A DNA stretch of 64,000 nt, taken from the NCBI RefSeq assembly GCF_026072635.1, contig NZ_AP023081.1, forward strand, positions 528,501 to 592,500, read 5' to 3'. Every line of letters begins with the position of its first letter. Positions within the stretch are counted from its first letter, which is position 1. Source of the DNA: Pseudomonas solani (GTDB lineage Bacteria > Pseudomonadota > Gammaproteobacteria > Pseudomonadales > Pseudomonadaceae). This document shows, piece by piece, positions 7,129 to 15,026 of the stretch. Both the position numbers and the translations under genes were made by a program. The notes below the pieces were generated by a model, which was given only the letters and a program-made list of their open reading frames with translations, had not been told where the DNA came from and ran no database searches.

Positions 7129-7983
7129 TCAGAAGCTCCCCTGCACGGACAGGTAGACGCCGTCCTGGTTGTCGAGGGTGGCGATCTCGCCGAGGCGGGC
7201 ATAGGCCAACACCACCGACAGGTGCTTGTTGGGGAAGTAGCCGACGAACAGGTCCGCCCAGTCGCTTTCGCCGGCGAAGTTGAGGTTGTCGGGCTTCTCC
7301 CGGTATTCGACCCCTATGGCCCAGTGGCGGTCGGGCAGCACGGCGATGGAGCCTTCCTTGAGCACCGAGCGTTCGTCGCGGCGGTCGCCGCCGAAGCCCA
7401 GCAGGCCCAGCTCGTTGGCCCGGCTGTAGCGCAGCCCGCCGTTGAGCAGCAGGTTGTAGCCGAAGGCGCCGCCGAGGATCAGCCGGCTGACGGCGATGTA
7501 GCCTTCGGTGTCCTCGTCACGCTGGGCGCCCACCAGGGAGGGGATGAGAAAGTCCTTCTGCCGCTTGTACTGGAGCCCCAGGGACACCTGCGGCAGCTGA
7601 TCGTAGATGAGGTCGCCGAGCAGCCGCACCTTGAGCCCCACCACATCCTGGCTGAGGGTGTTTTCCGGCAGCGACAGGTCGCGGGCGAGGGTGCCGAGAT
7701 CAAAGCGCTGGCGGGCGTAGGACAGCTCCAGGCGGTTGTCCCAGGAGGCGGCCACCCCGGCGGCGTCGAGGCGGTAGTCGCCGGTCTCGACCCGGGTGGC
7801 GAACGCGGTGGCGCCCCACTCGCCCTTCTCGCCGTAGCCGGCCAGCACCGCCCAGGGTGTAATCCCACCGCCGGCGGCGCCTTCGACGCTGGTGGCGCCG
7901 CCGGTGGCCAGCAGGCGGCCCTCATCGGCGAACGCAGCGGCGGGCAGGGACAGGGCGATGAGCAGGGCAAGGCATCGGTTCAT
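7129..7983 (-). CDS. DUF3034 family exported protein
   Basis: A 284-residue protein with a clear signal peptide (MNRCLALLIALSLPAAAFAD). The mature part is rich in alternating hydrophobic/polar stretches and aromatic residues and ends in SVQGSF, with terminal Phe as in outer-membrane beta-barrels. I recognise the family as DUF3034; no biochemical function is known to me. It starts 2 nt after the stop of the c-di-GMP phosphodiesterase gene and ends 1 nt before the globin gene, so it is in one transcription unit with them. A barrel or surface-exposed partner of the exported cupredoxin and globin is a reasonable guess, not shown. Confidence 0.78.
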   Translation of the reverse strand: MNRCLALLIALSLPAAAFADEGRLLATGGATSVEGAAGGGITPWAVLAGYGEKGEWGATAFATRVETGDYRLDAAGVAASWDNRLELSYARQRFDLGTLARDLSLPENTLSQDVVGLKVRLLGDLIYDQLPQVSLGLQYKRQKDFLIPSLVGAQRDEDTEGYIAVSRLILGGAFGYNLLLNGGLRYSRANELGLLGFGGDRRDERSVLKEGSIAVLPDRHWAIGVEYREKPDNLNFAGESDWADLFVGYFPNKHLSVVLAYARLGEIATLDNQDGVYLSVQGSF

Positions 7984-7985
7984 GG

Positions 7986-10322
7986 TCAGTGCACCGCGGC
8001 GATGGGTGAGTGGAGTGGCTGGGCGATCCAGGCCTCGAAGGCGCTGGCCGATAGCGGCCGGCTGATCAGGTAGCCCTGGGCGGTGTCGCAGCGCCAGCGT
8101 TCGAGCAGGCGCAGGCTGTGGGCGTGCTCGACGCCCTCGGCGACCACCTTGAGCCCGAGGCTGTGGCTCATGTCGATGGTGGAGCGGACGATCACCGCGT
8201 CTTCGCTGGTCTCGTCCAGCTCGCGGATGAAGGACTGGTCGATCTTCAACTCCTGCACCGGCATGCTTTTCAACTGGGCGAGGGAGGAGTAGCCGGTGCC
8301 GAAATCGTCCACCGAGAGGCTGATGCCCAGGTCGCGCAGGCCGTTGAGCACCTTCAGCGCCTGGACCGGGTCCTGCATCACCGCGCTTTCGGTGATTTCG
8401 AAACTCAGTTGGTCGGGGTGCACACGGAAGCGTCGCAACAGGCCGCGCATGCGCTCCACCAGCTCGCGGCCCATCAGGTCGTCGGTGGAGATGTTGAGCG
8501 AGACCTGCAGGCGCAATCCACGCCCGGCCCATTCCTGGAGCTGGCGCAGCACCTCTTCGATGACCCAGGCGGTGAGCGACTGGATGCTGCCGGTGCGCTC
8601 GGCCAGGGGAATGAACTCCCCGGGCGAGACCAGGCCGAACTGCGGGTGCTGCCAGCGCAGCAGTGCCTCGGCCTGCAGCACCCGGCCCTCGGCGATGTCC
8701 AGCTTGGGCTGGTAGTGCAGCAGCAGTTCGCCCCGCGCGGCGGCATGGCGCAGGTCGCGAATCAGCAGCACCTGGCGCTGCTGGGCGGCGTCGCGGCCCT
8801 GCTGGTAGAGCTGCAGGTGGCCAGGCGCCTGGGCGGCATCCTGCATGGCGATGCCGGCGCGGCGCAGCAGCTCCTCCGGCGTGCTGCCATCGGCGGGGTA
8901 GCAGGCGATGCCGATGCGCGAATCGATGGCGACGTCGAGGCTGCCGATGCGCTGCGGCTTGAGCAGCAATTGCTGGAGCTTGTCCGCCGCGGCCACCGCA
9001 CTGTCGCTGTCGGTGCCCTCCAGCAGCAGAAGGAATTCGTCGGCGATCAGCCGCGCCAGGCTGTCGCCGGGGCGCAGGGTGGCGTGCAGGCGCCGGCCGA
9101 TCTGCTGCAGGACGAGGTCGCCGCCACCAGGGCCACAGGCTTCATTGACCGAACGGAAGTTGCCGATGCCCAGGTACAGCAGCGCGGTGGGCCGTTCGGC
9201 GGTGATGGCGCTGCCCAGGCGCTCCAGCGCCAGTGTGCGGTTGGGCAGGCCGGTGAGTGTGTCGTGCAGGGCGTTATGGGCGAGCTGCCGCTCACGCTCG
9301 GCGATGTCGTCGCGCATGCGATTGATGGCGCCGGCCAGTTGCCCCAGTTCGTCGGAGCGGTCCAGCTCGAGGGTGCTCAGGTAGTCGCCTTCACCGATGC
9401 GCCGGGCGGCTGCGGCCAGGGCTCGCACCGGCTGCGACACGCTGCGGGCCAGCAACAGCGCGCCGGCCAGAGAGCCGAGCAGCGCGCAGAGGGCGATCAG
9501 CAGGATGTCCCGGTCCAGCGGTGCGAAGGCCTCCTGGGCCTGCTCCAGGGATTTGTGCAGGAGCAGCAGCACCTGGTAGTCCGCCCCGCTGGACAGCACC
9601 AGGCGGCGATCCATGTAGCGCCGCTCGCCGATGCGCAGGATGTCGCCATCGTGGGTCTTGATCTCGCTCCTGAGCGCCTCCTCGAGGTCGCCAGGCAGGG
9701 TGCTGAGCCAGATGTCCGGCTTACCCGCCTGGGTTGCCACCAGGCTCATGTCGAGGTGGGTGAGCTCACGCATCTCGCTGGCGAAGTCGGCATCCAGGCG
9801 GAAGCCCATGACCACGCGGGCGATGGGGATGGGCGCGGTGACGTTGGCCTCGACCAGCAGGTAGATGTCGTCGTCGATGGGTTGCAGCAGGCCCTGTCCG
9901 CCATTGCGCTGGTGCTCCTGCATCAGTTCGGCGAGGCGCGCCGAGGAATCGCTGCCGACCCGCACAGCGGTGGAGACCTGCAGCTTGCCGTCCATGCCCA
10001 GGAGCATCACCGCACCGGCGTTGATGCGTGCACCGGAGTTGCCAAGGGCGGAGCGAATGGTTTCCTCGTCGCCGCTGGCCACCGCCTCCTTGAAGCCGAA
10101 GTCGGCCGCCAGAACCTGCACGGCGTCATGCAACTGGCGGCTGCGCGACTCCAGCAGGCGCTCGAAGACACGCCCGCCGATATCCAGCTCCTCGCGCGCC
10201 TGGGCCTGCACGGCGGCGCCTGTGGCGGCCTTGACGGCGAAGTACAGCGCACTGACCACAACCAGCAGCAGGAGAATGAGGACGCAGGCGATGCGCGCCT
10301 GGAAGCTGTTACTGAGCCTCAC
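7986..10322 (-). CDS. Membrane c-di-GMP phosphodiesterase: periplasmic sensor, HAMP, degenerate GGDEF, intact EAL
   Basis: A 778-residue protein. TM1 (about 9-28) is followed by a periplasmic sensor region of about 240 residues, TM2, a HAMP linker, GGDEF and EAL. The cyclase motif reads IADEF instead of GGDEF, so synthesis activity is unlikely, yet the RxxD inhibitory site (RPGD, five residues before it) is kept. The EAL domain looks active: EALLRW, FEITES, DDFGTGYSS, LKIDQSF and AEGVE are all present. It should hydrolyse c-di-GMP at the membrane in response to a periplasmic signal. The GTG at 10322 was chosen for its AGAGGG site; another GTG at 10346 would add 8 residues. It overlaps the cupredoxin gene by 14 nt. 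Confidence 0.87.
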   Translation of the reverse strand: MRLSNSFQARIACVLILLLLVVVSALYFAVKAATGAAVQAQAREELDIGGRVFERLLESRSRQLHDAVQVLAADFGFKEAVASGDEETIRSALGNSGARINAGAVMLLGMDGKLQVSTAVRVGSDSSARLAELMQEHQRNGGQGLLQPIDDDIYLLVEANVTAPIPIARVVMGFRLDADFASEMRELTHLDMSLVATQAGKPDIWLSTLPGDLEEALRSEIKTHDGDILRIGERRYMDRRLVLSSGADYQVLLLLHKSLEQAQEAFAPLDRDILLIALCALLGSLAGALLLARSVSQPVRALAAAARRIGEGDYLSTLELDRSDELGQLAGAINRMRDDIAERERQLAHNALHDTLTGLPNRTLALERLGSAITAERPTALLYLGIGNFRSVNEACGPGGGDLVLQQIGRRLHATLRPGDSLARLIADEFLLLLEGTDSDSAVAAADKLQQLLLKPQRIGSLDVAIDSRIGIACYPADGSTPEELLRRAGIAMQDAAQAPGHLQLYQQGRDAAQQRQVLLIRDLRHAAARGELLLHYQPKLDIAEGRVLQAEALLRWQHPQFGLVSPGEFIPLAERTGSIQSLTAWVIEEVLRQLQEWAGRGLRLQVSLNISTDDLMGRELVERMRGLLRRFRVHPDQLSFEITESAVMQDPVQALKVLNGLRDLGISLSVDDFGTGYSSLAQLKSMPVQELKIDQSFIRELDETSEDAVIVRSTIDMSHSLGLKVVAEGVEHAHSLRLLERWRCDTAQGYLISRPLSASAFEAWIAQPLHSPIAAVH

Positions 10323-10995
10323 CCGCCGCCCTCTTGAATGCGTCACCGAAGCCTTTTTCCACCGGCGCGGACGGTTGTGCGGCCGGAGCGCCCTGCAGCG
10401 TCAGCGGGAAGCGCTGGACGAGGCCGGCGGCCGGGACCTCCACCTCGCCCGCAGCGACGGGCAGCATGTTGGGCACCTGGGGGTGCCAGAGGCTGGCGGT
10501 GTAGCGCCCGGGAGGCAGGTCGAGGCTGAAGTGGCCGGCGTCGTCACTGACGGCGAAGAAGGGGTCGTCGGTGATATAGACGTACCCCAGCATCCAGTCG
10601 TGGATGTTGCAGCCGAGCACCACCACGCCGGGCTTGTCGAACACCACGGGTTCGGCGGGTGTGCCCTGGTAGAGGCGCAGTTCGAAGCGCTTGGCCGGCG
10701 AGAAGGAGTAGACGTGATGGCGGATGTTGTCGCTGTTGGGGAAGCTCACGGCGGTGCCGGTATGCACCGCCAGCACGTAGGGGGCGAATTGCTTGTCGCG
10801 CTGGTCCATTACACCCGTGTCGGGAATGGCGGCGCTGCCCGAAGGGCCGTTCAGGCTGAGCACCGCATCTCCCAGCGGCTGCCCATGGCCGTCGACCACC
10901 TCGCCCTGCAGGGGCGCCGCCGAGAGCGTGCCGCACAGGCACCACAAAAGACCGATCAGGCCCATTACGGGGGGCCATGGAGTGAAGCACAGCAT
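10309..10995 (-). CDS. Exported cupredoxin-like protein (annotated elsewhere as methylamine utilization protein)
   Basis: A 228-residue protein with an N-terminal hydrophobic export signal (GLIGLLWCLCGTLSA). The mature part has type-1 copper ligands in the usual order: His93/94 (NIRHHVYSFS), then Cys129, His132 and Met135 within CNIHDWMLGY. Proteins of this kind are labelled methylamine utilization protein in databases, but no mau genes are nearby, so that name should not be taken as function. After the cupredoxin region comes a carboxypeptidase-like beta segment (FSLDLPPGRYTASLWHPQ). It is the first gene of the operon with the phosphodiesterase, DUF3034 and globin genes. An electron-transfer or copper/redox-sensing role is inference. 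Confidence 0.82.
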   Translation of the reverse strand: MLCFTPWPPVMGLIGLLWCLCGTLSAAPLQGEVVDGHGQPLGDAVLSLNGPSGSAAIPDTGVMDQRDKQFAPYVLAVHTGTAVSFPNSDNIRHHVYSFSPAKRFELRLYQGTPAEPVVFDKPGVVVLGCNIHDWMLGYVYITDDPFFAVSDDAGHFSLDLPPGRYTASLWHPQVPNMLPVAAGEVEVPAAGLVQRFPLTLQGAPAAQPSAPVEKGFGDAFKRAAGEAQ

Positions 10996-11138
10996 GTCGT
11001 CTTCCACCCTTTGAACGGCCGACGGGGGCGGCTCGTGCGCCATGCCCCTGGCCTGTGCGAACCAGTTGAATTGCAGATTAGCTGTCGATCGGCGGAACTT
11101 CACGCGGCCGGCGGAAGCAACTGGCCATCACCCTCGCC

Positions 11139-11891
11139 TCAGTGGCCGCTGCGCAGGCGCCGTGGGGTGAGGCCGAGGTAGCGGCGCATGGCGTTGGTCA
11201 GCGCGCTCTGGCTGGAGAAGCCGCATTCCTCGGCGATGCGCACCAGGGCCAGGTCGCTCTCGCGCAGCAGGCGGGCGGCGCGGTCGAGGCGGGTCTTGAG
11301 CAGGTATTGGTGGGGGCTGAGGCCGACGCTGTCCTTGAACAGGGCGTGGAAGTGGCTGGGGCTGAGGCAGGCGATCTGAGCCAGCTCGGCGACGCTGATG
11401 CGCCGCGACAGGTTCTGCAGGATGTGCGCGTCGAGGGGCTCCATGTCCAGGCCACCGGCCGAGCGCCGGGGCTGGTCGCCGAACAGGCGCAGGTGCAGGG
11501 CCCGCAGCAGTACGCCGCCCAGGGAGCGGGCGAGGATCTGGTCGCTGCCGTAGCGCGCCAGTTCGGCGCCGGCGTAGCTCAGGAGGTTCTGGAAATCGGC
11601 ATCCAGCTCGGGGTAGCGCGGGGTTTCGAACAGGCGCGCGAGGAGCTCGCGGTCTTCGCTGCTGGTGCCCTGCTCGTCGAGGTCGAGGATCAGCATGCGG
11701 TTCTCGCCCATGCCGGCGAACTGATGCTCGGCATCCCCCGGCACCAGGCAGGCGCGCATGCGGCAGACCTCGCCGCCCCGGCCGCCCACTTCGAATTCCG
11801 CGCGGCCGGACAGCGACATCACCAGTTGGTGATGATCGTGGGCATGGGCGTGGGCCTGTTCATCGAGGCGCAGAAGGCGGGCAACTAGCAT
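11139..11891 (-). CDS. AraC family transcriptional regulator, candidate PruR
   Basis: A 250-residue protein with an N-terminal cupin-like effector domain (histidine-rich HAHAHDHHQLVM) and a C-terminal double helix-turn-helix (about 150-250: ISVAELAQIACLSPSHFHALF and IAEECGFSSQSALTNAMRRY). By position next to asrA it matches, from memory, PA0780 (pruR), the AraC activator of proline utilization in P. aeruginosa. putP is 5 kb away and putA is missing, so the assignment is only plausible. It is divergent from asrA (167 nt) and lies 143 nt upstream of the cupredoxin operon on the same strand, so it could instead control that operon. Confidence 0.75.
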   Translation of the reverse strand: MLVARLLRLDEQAHAHAHDHHQLVMSLSGRAEFEVGGRGGEVCRMRACLVPGDAEHQFAGMGENRMLILDLDEQGTSSEDRELLARLFETPRYPELDADFQNLLSYAGAELARYGSDQILARSLGGVLLRALHLRLFGDQPRRSAGGLDMEPLDAHILQNLSRRISVAELAQIACLSPSHFHALFKDSVGLSPHQYLLKTRLDRAARLLRESDLALVRIAEECGFSSQSALTNAMRRYLGLTPRRLRSGH

Positions 11892-11978
11892 GGCGGGTCG
11901 TGGTCAGAATTTGCACATTTTAGGCAAATGGCCAGCTGTTGCCCAGCACCGCCCGGCAGCGCAGCCCTGGCAGCCACG

Positions 11979-12007
11979 CTTGAAAAGCCCGCGGCACAGC
12001 CCCATCT
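11979..12007 (+). promoter_or_regulatory. Sigma-32 (RpoH) heat-shock promoter of asrA
   Basis: CTTGAAA, a 14-nt spacer, then CCCCATCT: a full match to the sigma-32 consensus CTTGAAA-N13/14-CCCCATnT, 52 nt before the asrA ATG on the same strand. Confidence 0.85.
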
Positions 12008-12058
12008 GCCTCACATGCCCAACCTTCAGCCCCTACGAACCCAGCTACCAGGTGCCCA

Positions 12059-14458
12059 ATGAGCGATCAGGACATCCACGCCGATCTCGTCGAAGAAGCG
12101 ACCGGCCCCCACAGCACAGGCCTCGTCCTGCCCGGCCAGACCCTGCCGGACAAGGTGTACATCATCCCGATCCACAACCGCCCCTTCTTCCCGGCCCAGG
12201 TGCTGCCGGTGATCGTCAACGAGGAGCCCTGGGCCGAGACCCTGGAGCTGGTGTCCAAGACCGAACACCACTGCCTGGCGCTGTTCTTCATGGAGAACCC
12301 GCCGGAAGACCCGCGCCATTTCGACCCGTCCACCCTGCCCGAGCACGGCACCCTGGTGCGCGTGCACCATGCCAGCCGTGAAGGCGGCAAGCTGCAGTTC
12401 GTTGCCCAGGGCCTGTCGCGGGTGCGCATCCGTGGCTGGCTCAAGCGCCATCGCCCGCCCTACCTGGTGGAGGTGGACTACCCGCAGAACCCCAGCGACC
12501 AGCGCGATGAGGTGAAGGCCTACGGCATGGCGCTGATCAACGCGATCAAGGAGCTGCTGCCGCTCAACCCGCTGTACAGCGAGGAGCTGAAGAACTACCT
12601 CAACCGCTTCAGCCCCAATGACCCGTCGCCGCTCACCGACTTCGCCGCCGCCCTGACCAGTGCACCGGCCAAGGAGCTGCAGGAGGTGCTGGACACGGTG
12701 CCGGTGCTCAAGCGCATGGAGAAGGTGCTGCCGCTGCTGCGCAAGGAAGTGGAGGTGGCACGCCTGCAGAGCGAGCTCTCCGCCGAGGTGAACCGCAAGA
12801 TCGGCCAGCACCAGCGCGAGTTCTTCCTCAAGGAGCAGCTGAAGATCATCCAGCAGGAGCTGGGCATCACCAAGGATGACCGCAGCGCCGACGCCGAGCA
12901 GTTCACCCAGCGCCTGCAGAGCAAGGTACTGCCGGAGCAGGCGAAGAAGCGCATCGACGAAGAGCTGAACAAGCTGTCGATCCTGGAGACCGGCTCGCCG
13001 GAATACGCGGTGACCCGCAACTACCTGGACTGGGCCACCAGCGTGCCCTGGGGCGTGTACGGCAAGGACAAGCTCGACCTCGCCCATGCGCGCAAGGTGC
13101 TCGACAAGCACCACGCGGGGCTGGACGACATCAAGAACCGCATCCTCGAGTTCCTCGCGGTAGGCGCCTTCAAGGGCGAGATCGCCGGCTCCATCGTGCT
13201 GCTGGTGGGGCCGCCCGGCGTGGGCAAGACCAGCATCGGCAAGTCCATCGCCGAATCCCTGGGCCGCCCCTTCTACCGCTTCAGCGTCGGCGGCATGCGT
13301 GACGAGGCCGAGATCAAGGGCCACCGCCGCACCTACATCGGCGCCCTGCCCGGCAAGCTGGTGCAGGCGCTGAAGGACGTGGAGGTGATGAACCCGGTGA
13401 TCATGCTCGACGAGATCGACAAGCTCGGCGCCAGCTACCAGGGCGACCCGGCCTCGGCACTGCTGGAGACGCTGGACCCGGAGCAGAACGTCGAATTCCT
13501 CGACCACTACCTGGACCTGCGCATGGACCTGTCCAAGGTGCTGTTCGTGTGCACGGCCAACACCCTGGATTCCATCCCCGGCCCGCTGCTGGACCGCATG
13601 GAGGTGATCCGCCTCTCCGGCTACATCACCGAGGAGAAGCACGCCATCGCCAAGCGCCACCTGTGGCCGCGCCTGCTGGAGCGCACCGGTGTGCCCAAGG
13701 AGCGCCTGTCGATCACCGACGGCGCGCTGACCTCGGTGATCGAGGGGTACGCCCGCGAAGCCGGGGTGCGCCAGCTGGAGAAGCAGCTGGGCAAGATCAT
13801 CCGCAAGTCGGTGGTGAAGATGCTCGAAGACCCCACCGCGAAGATCAAGGTCGCGCAGAAGGACCTGGAGCCCTTCCTCGGCACCCCGCCGTTCCGCAAG
13901 GAGCAGCTCCTCTCCGGCACCGGCGTGATCACCGGCCTGGCCTGGACCAGCATGGGCGGCGCCACCCTGCCGATCGAGGCGACGCGCATCCATACGCTGA
14001 ACCGCGGCTTCAAGCTCACCGGCCAGTTGGGTGACGTCATGAAGGAGTCGGCCGAGATCGCCTACAGCTACATCAGCTCGAATCTGAAGAAGTACGGCGG
14101 CGATGCCGGGTTCTTCGACCAGGCCTTCGTCCACCTCCACGTGCCGGAGGGCGCCACCCCCAAGGATGGCCCCAGCGCCGGCATCACCATGGCCAGCGCC
14201 CTGCTCTCCCTGGCCCGCGACCAGGCACCGAAGAAGGGTGTGGCCATGACCGGCGAGCTGACCCTCACCGGCCAGGTACTGCCCATTGGCGGGGTGCGCG
14301 AGAAGGTGATCGCCGCGCGCCGGCAGAAGATCTTCGAGCTGATCCTCCCGGAGGCCAACCGTGGCTCCTACGAGGAACTGCCGGATTACCTGCGCGACGG
14401 CATGACGGTGCATTTCGCCCGGCGCTTCTCCGATGTCGCCAAGGTGCTGTTCGCCTGA
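12059..14458 (+). CDS. asrA: ATP-dependent Lon-family protease AsrA
   Basis: A 799-residue Lon-type protease: N-terminal LON substrate domain (IPIHNRPFFPAQVLPV), AAA+ ATPase with Walker A GPPGVGKT at 384-391 and Walker B VIMLDEIDK, and a C-terminal Ser-Lys peptidase with Ser706 (DGPSAGIT) and Lys749 (GVREKVIAARR). Lon enzymes degrade misfolded and regulatory proteins in the cytosol. Together with the downstream ICP gene this is the AsrA-type second Lon of Pseudomonas, reported to shape the heat-shock response and early aminoglycoside tolerance in P. aeruginosa. A consensus sigma-32 promoter sits 52 nt upstream. The canonical lon next to clpX would be elsewhere. Confidence 0.93.
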   Translation: MSDQDIHADLVEEATGPHSTGLVLPGQTLPDKVYIIPIHNRPFFPAQVLPVIVNEEPWAETLELVSKTEHHCLALFFMENPPEDPRHFDPSTLPEHGTLVRVHHASREGGKLQFVAQGLSRVRIRGWLKRHRPPYLVEVDYPQNPSDQRDEVKAYGMALINAIKELLPLNPLYSEELKNYLNRFSPNDPSPLTDFAAALTSAPAKELQEVLDTVPVLKRMEKVLPLLRKEVEVARLQSELSAEVNRKIGQHQREFFLKEQLKIIQQELGITKDDRSADAEQFTQRLQSKVLPEQAKKRIDEELNKLSILETGSPEYAVTRNYLDWATSVPWGVYGKDKLDLAHARKVLDKHHAGLDDIKNRILEFLAVGAFKGEIAGSIVLLVGPPGVGKTSIGKSIAESLGRPFYRFSVGGMRDEAEIKGHRRTYIGALPGKLVQALKDVEVMNPVIMLDEIDKLGASYQGDPASALLETLDPEQNVEFLDHYLDLRMDLSKVLFVCTANTLDSIPGPLLDRMEVIRLSGYITEEKHAIAKRHLWPRLLERTGVPKERLSITDGALTSVIEGYAREAGVRQLEKQLGKIIRKSVVKMLEDPTAKIKVAQKDLEPFLGTPPFRKEQLLSGTGVITGLAWTSMGGATLPIEATRIHTLNRGFKLTGQLGDVMKESAEIAYSYISSNLKKYGGDAGFFDQAFVHLHVPEGATPKDGPSAGITMASALLSLARDQAPKKGVAMTGELTLTGQVLPIGGVREKVIAARRQKIFELILPEANRGSYEELPDYLRDGMTVHFARRFSDVAKVLFA

Positions 14459-14476
14459 CGCCTGCGGCGCCTACCC

Positions 14477-14512
14477 AGGGGCCGATGCAGCGGATATGCT
14501 GCACCGGCCCCT
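14477..14512. repeat. Strong hairpin between asrA and icp
   Basis: AGGGGCCG-A-TGCAGC pairs with GCTGCA-C-CGGCCCCT around a GGATAT loop: 14 base pairs with one mismatch. There is no T-run after it. It may stabilise the asrA 3' end, attenuate read-through into icp, or be a repeat. Confidence 0.6.
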
Positions 14513-14529
14513 GAACGATGGAGCCGTCC

Positions 14530-14928
14530 ATGAGTCCTGCCCGCCTTCCCCGCCTGCTGCTGCCCGCCGCCCTGATGCTGTTGGCCGCCTGCGCCCATGA
14601 ATCCACCAGCCTGGTGGTGCAGAAACAGAGCAGTTGCCCGATCGAGCTGGACAAGGGCCAGTTGCTGGTCCTGACCCTGCCGAGCAATCCCACCACGGGG
14701 TTCCGCTGGGTGGTGAAGGACGCCGCGCCGGGCGTGCTGCGCAGCCTCGGCCCGGAGGTCTACGACACCCCCGAGGAAGCCGGCCTGGTGGGCGGCGCCG
14801 GTGAGTCCACCTGGCGCTTCAATGCCGCGCAGAGCGGCGAAGGCCGCCTGTTGCTGGTCTACCAGCGCCCCTGGGAAGCCGACGTGGCGCCGGAGCAGAC
14901 CTTCGATTGCAAGGTCAGCGTGGACTGA
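14530..14928 (+). CDS. icp: Chagasin-family inhibitor of cysteine peptidase (ICP), lipoprotein
   Basis: A 132-residue protein with a lipoprotein signal peptide ending in lipobox LAAC, followed by the chagasin/ICP fold. The key inhibitory loop LPSNPTTGFRW is intact (NPTTGF is the family signature that enters the protease active site), and the later GGAGESTWRF and RPWE segments match the other two loops. ICPs bind papain-like cysteine proteases tightly. The bacterial targets are unclear; an outer-membrane or periplasmic protective role is inference. The ATG at 14530 has GGAG upstream; an earlier ATG at 14518 is possible. It lies 71 nt after asrA, behind a strong hairpin. Confidence 0.88.
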   Translation: MSPARLPRLLLPAALMLLAACAHESTSLVVQKQSSCPIELDKGQLLVLTLPSNPTTGFRWVVKDAAPGVLRSLGPEVYDTPEEAGLVGGAGESTWRFNAAQSGEGRLLLVYQRPWEADVAPEQTFDCKVSVD

Positions 14929-14984
14929 TACGGGGGCCTGCCCCTGGCGGACCCTGCTGGCGAAACGTTTTACCTCCCTCATGA

Positions 14985-15026
14985 GGCCCATCGTTGGGCC
15001 TCGCTACGCTCGGCGCCAACCTACGG
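14985..15026. repeat. Pseudomonas-type intergenic repeat
   Basis: GTTGGGCCTCGCTACGCTCG followed by GCGCCAACCTACGG: an imperfect palindrome of a kind often found between Pseudomonas genes. It runs into the stop codon of the following minus-strand gene. Confidence 0.5.

Noticed and set aside
10309..10995. Methylamine utilization function for the cupredoxin-like gene
   Set aside because: No methylamine dehydrogenase or mau genes are present; only the copper-binding fold can be supported.
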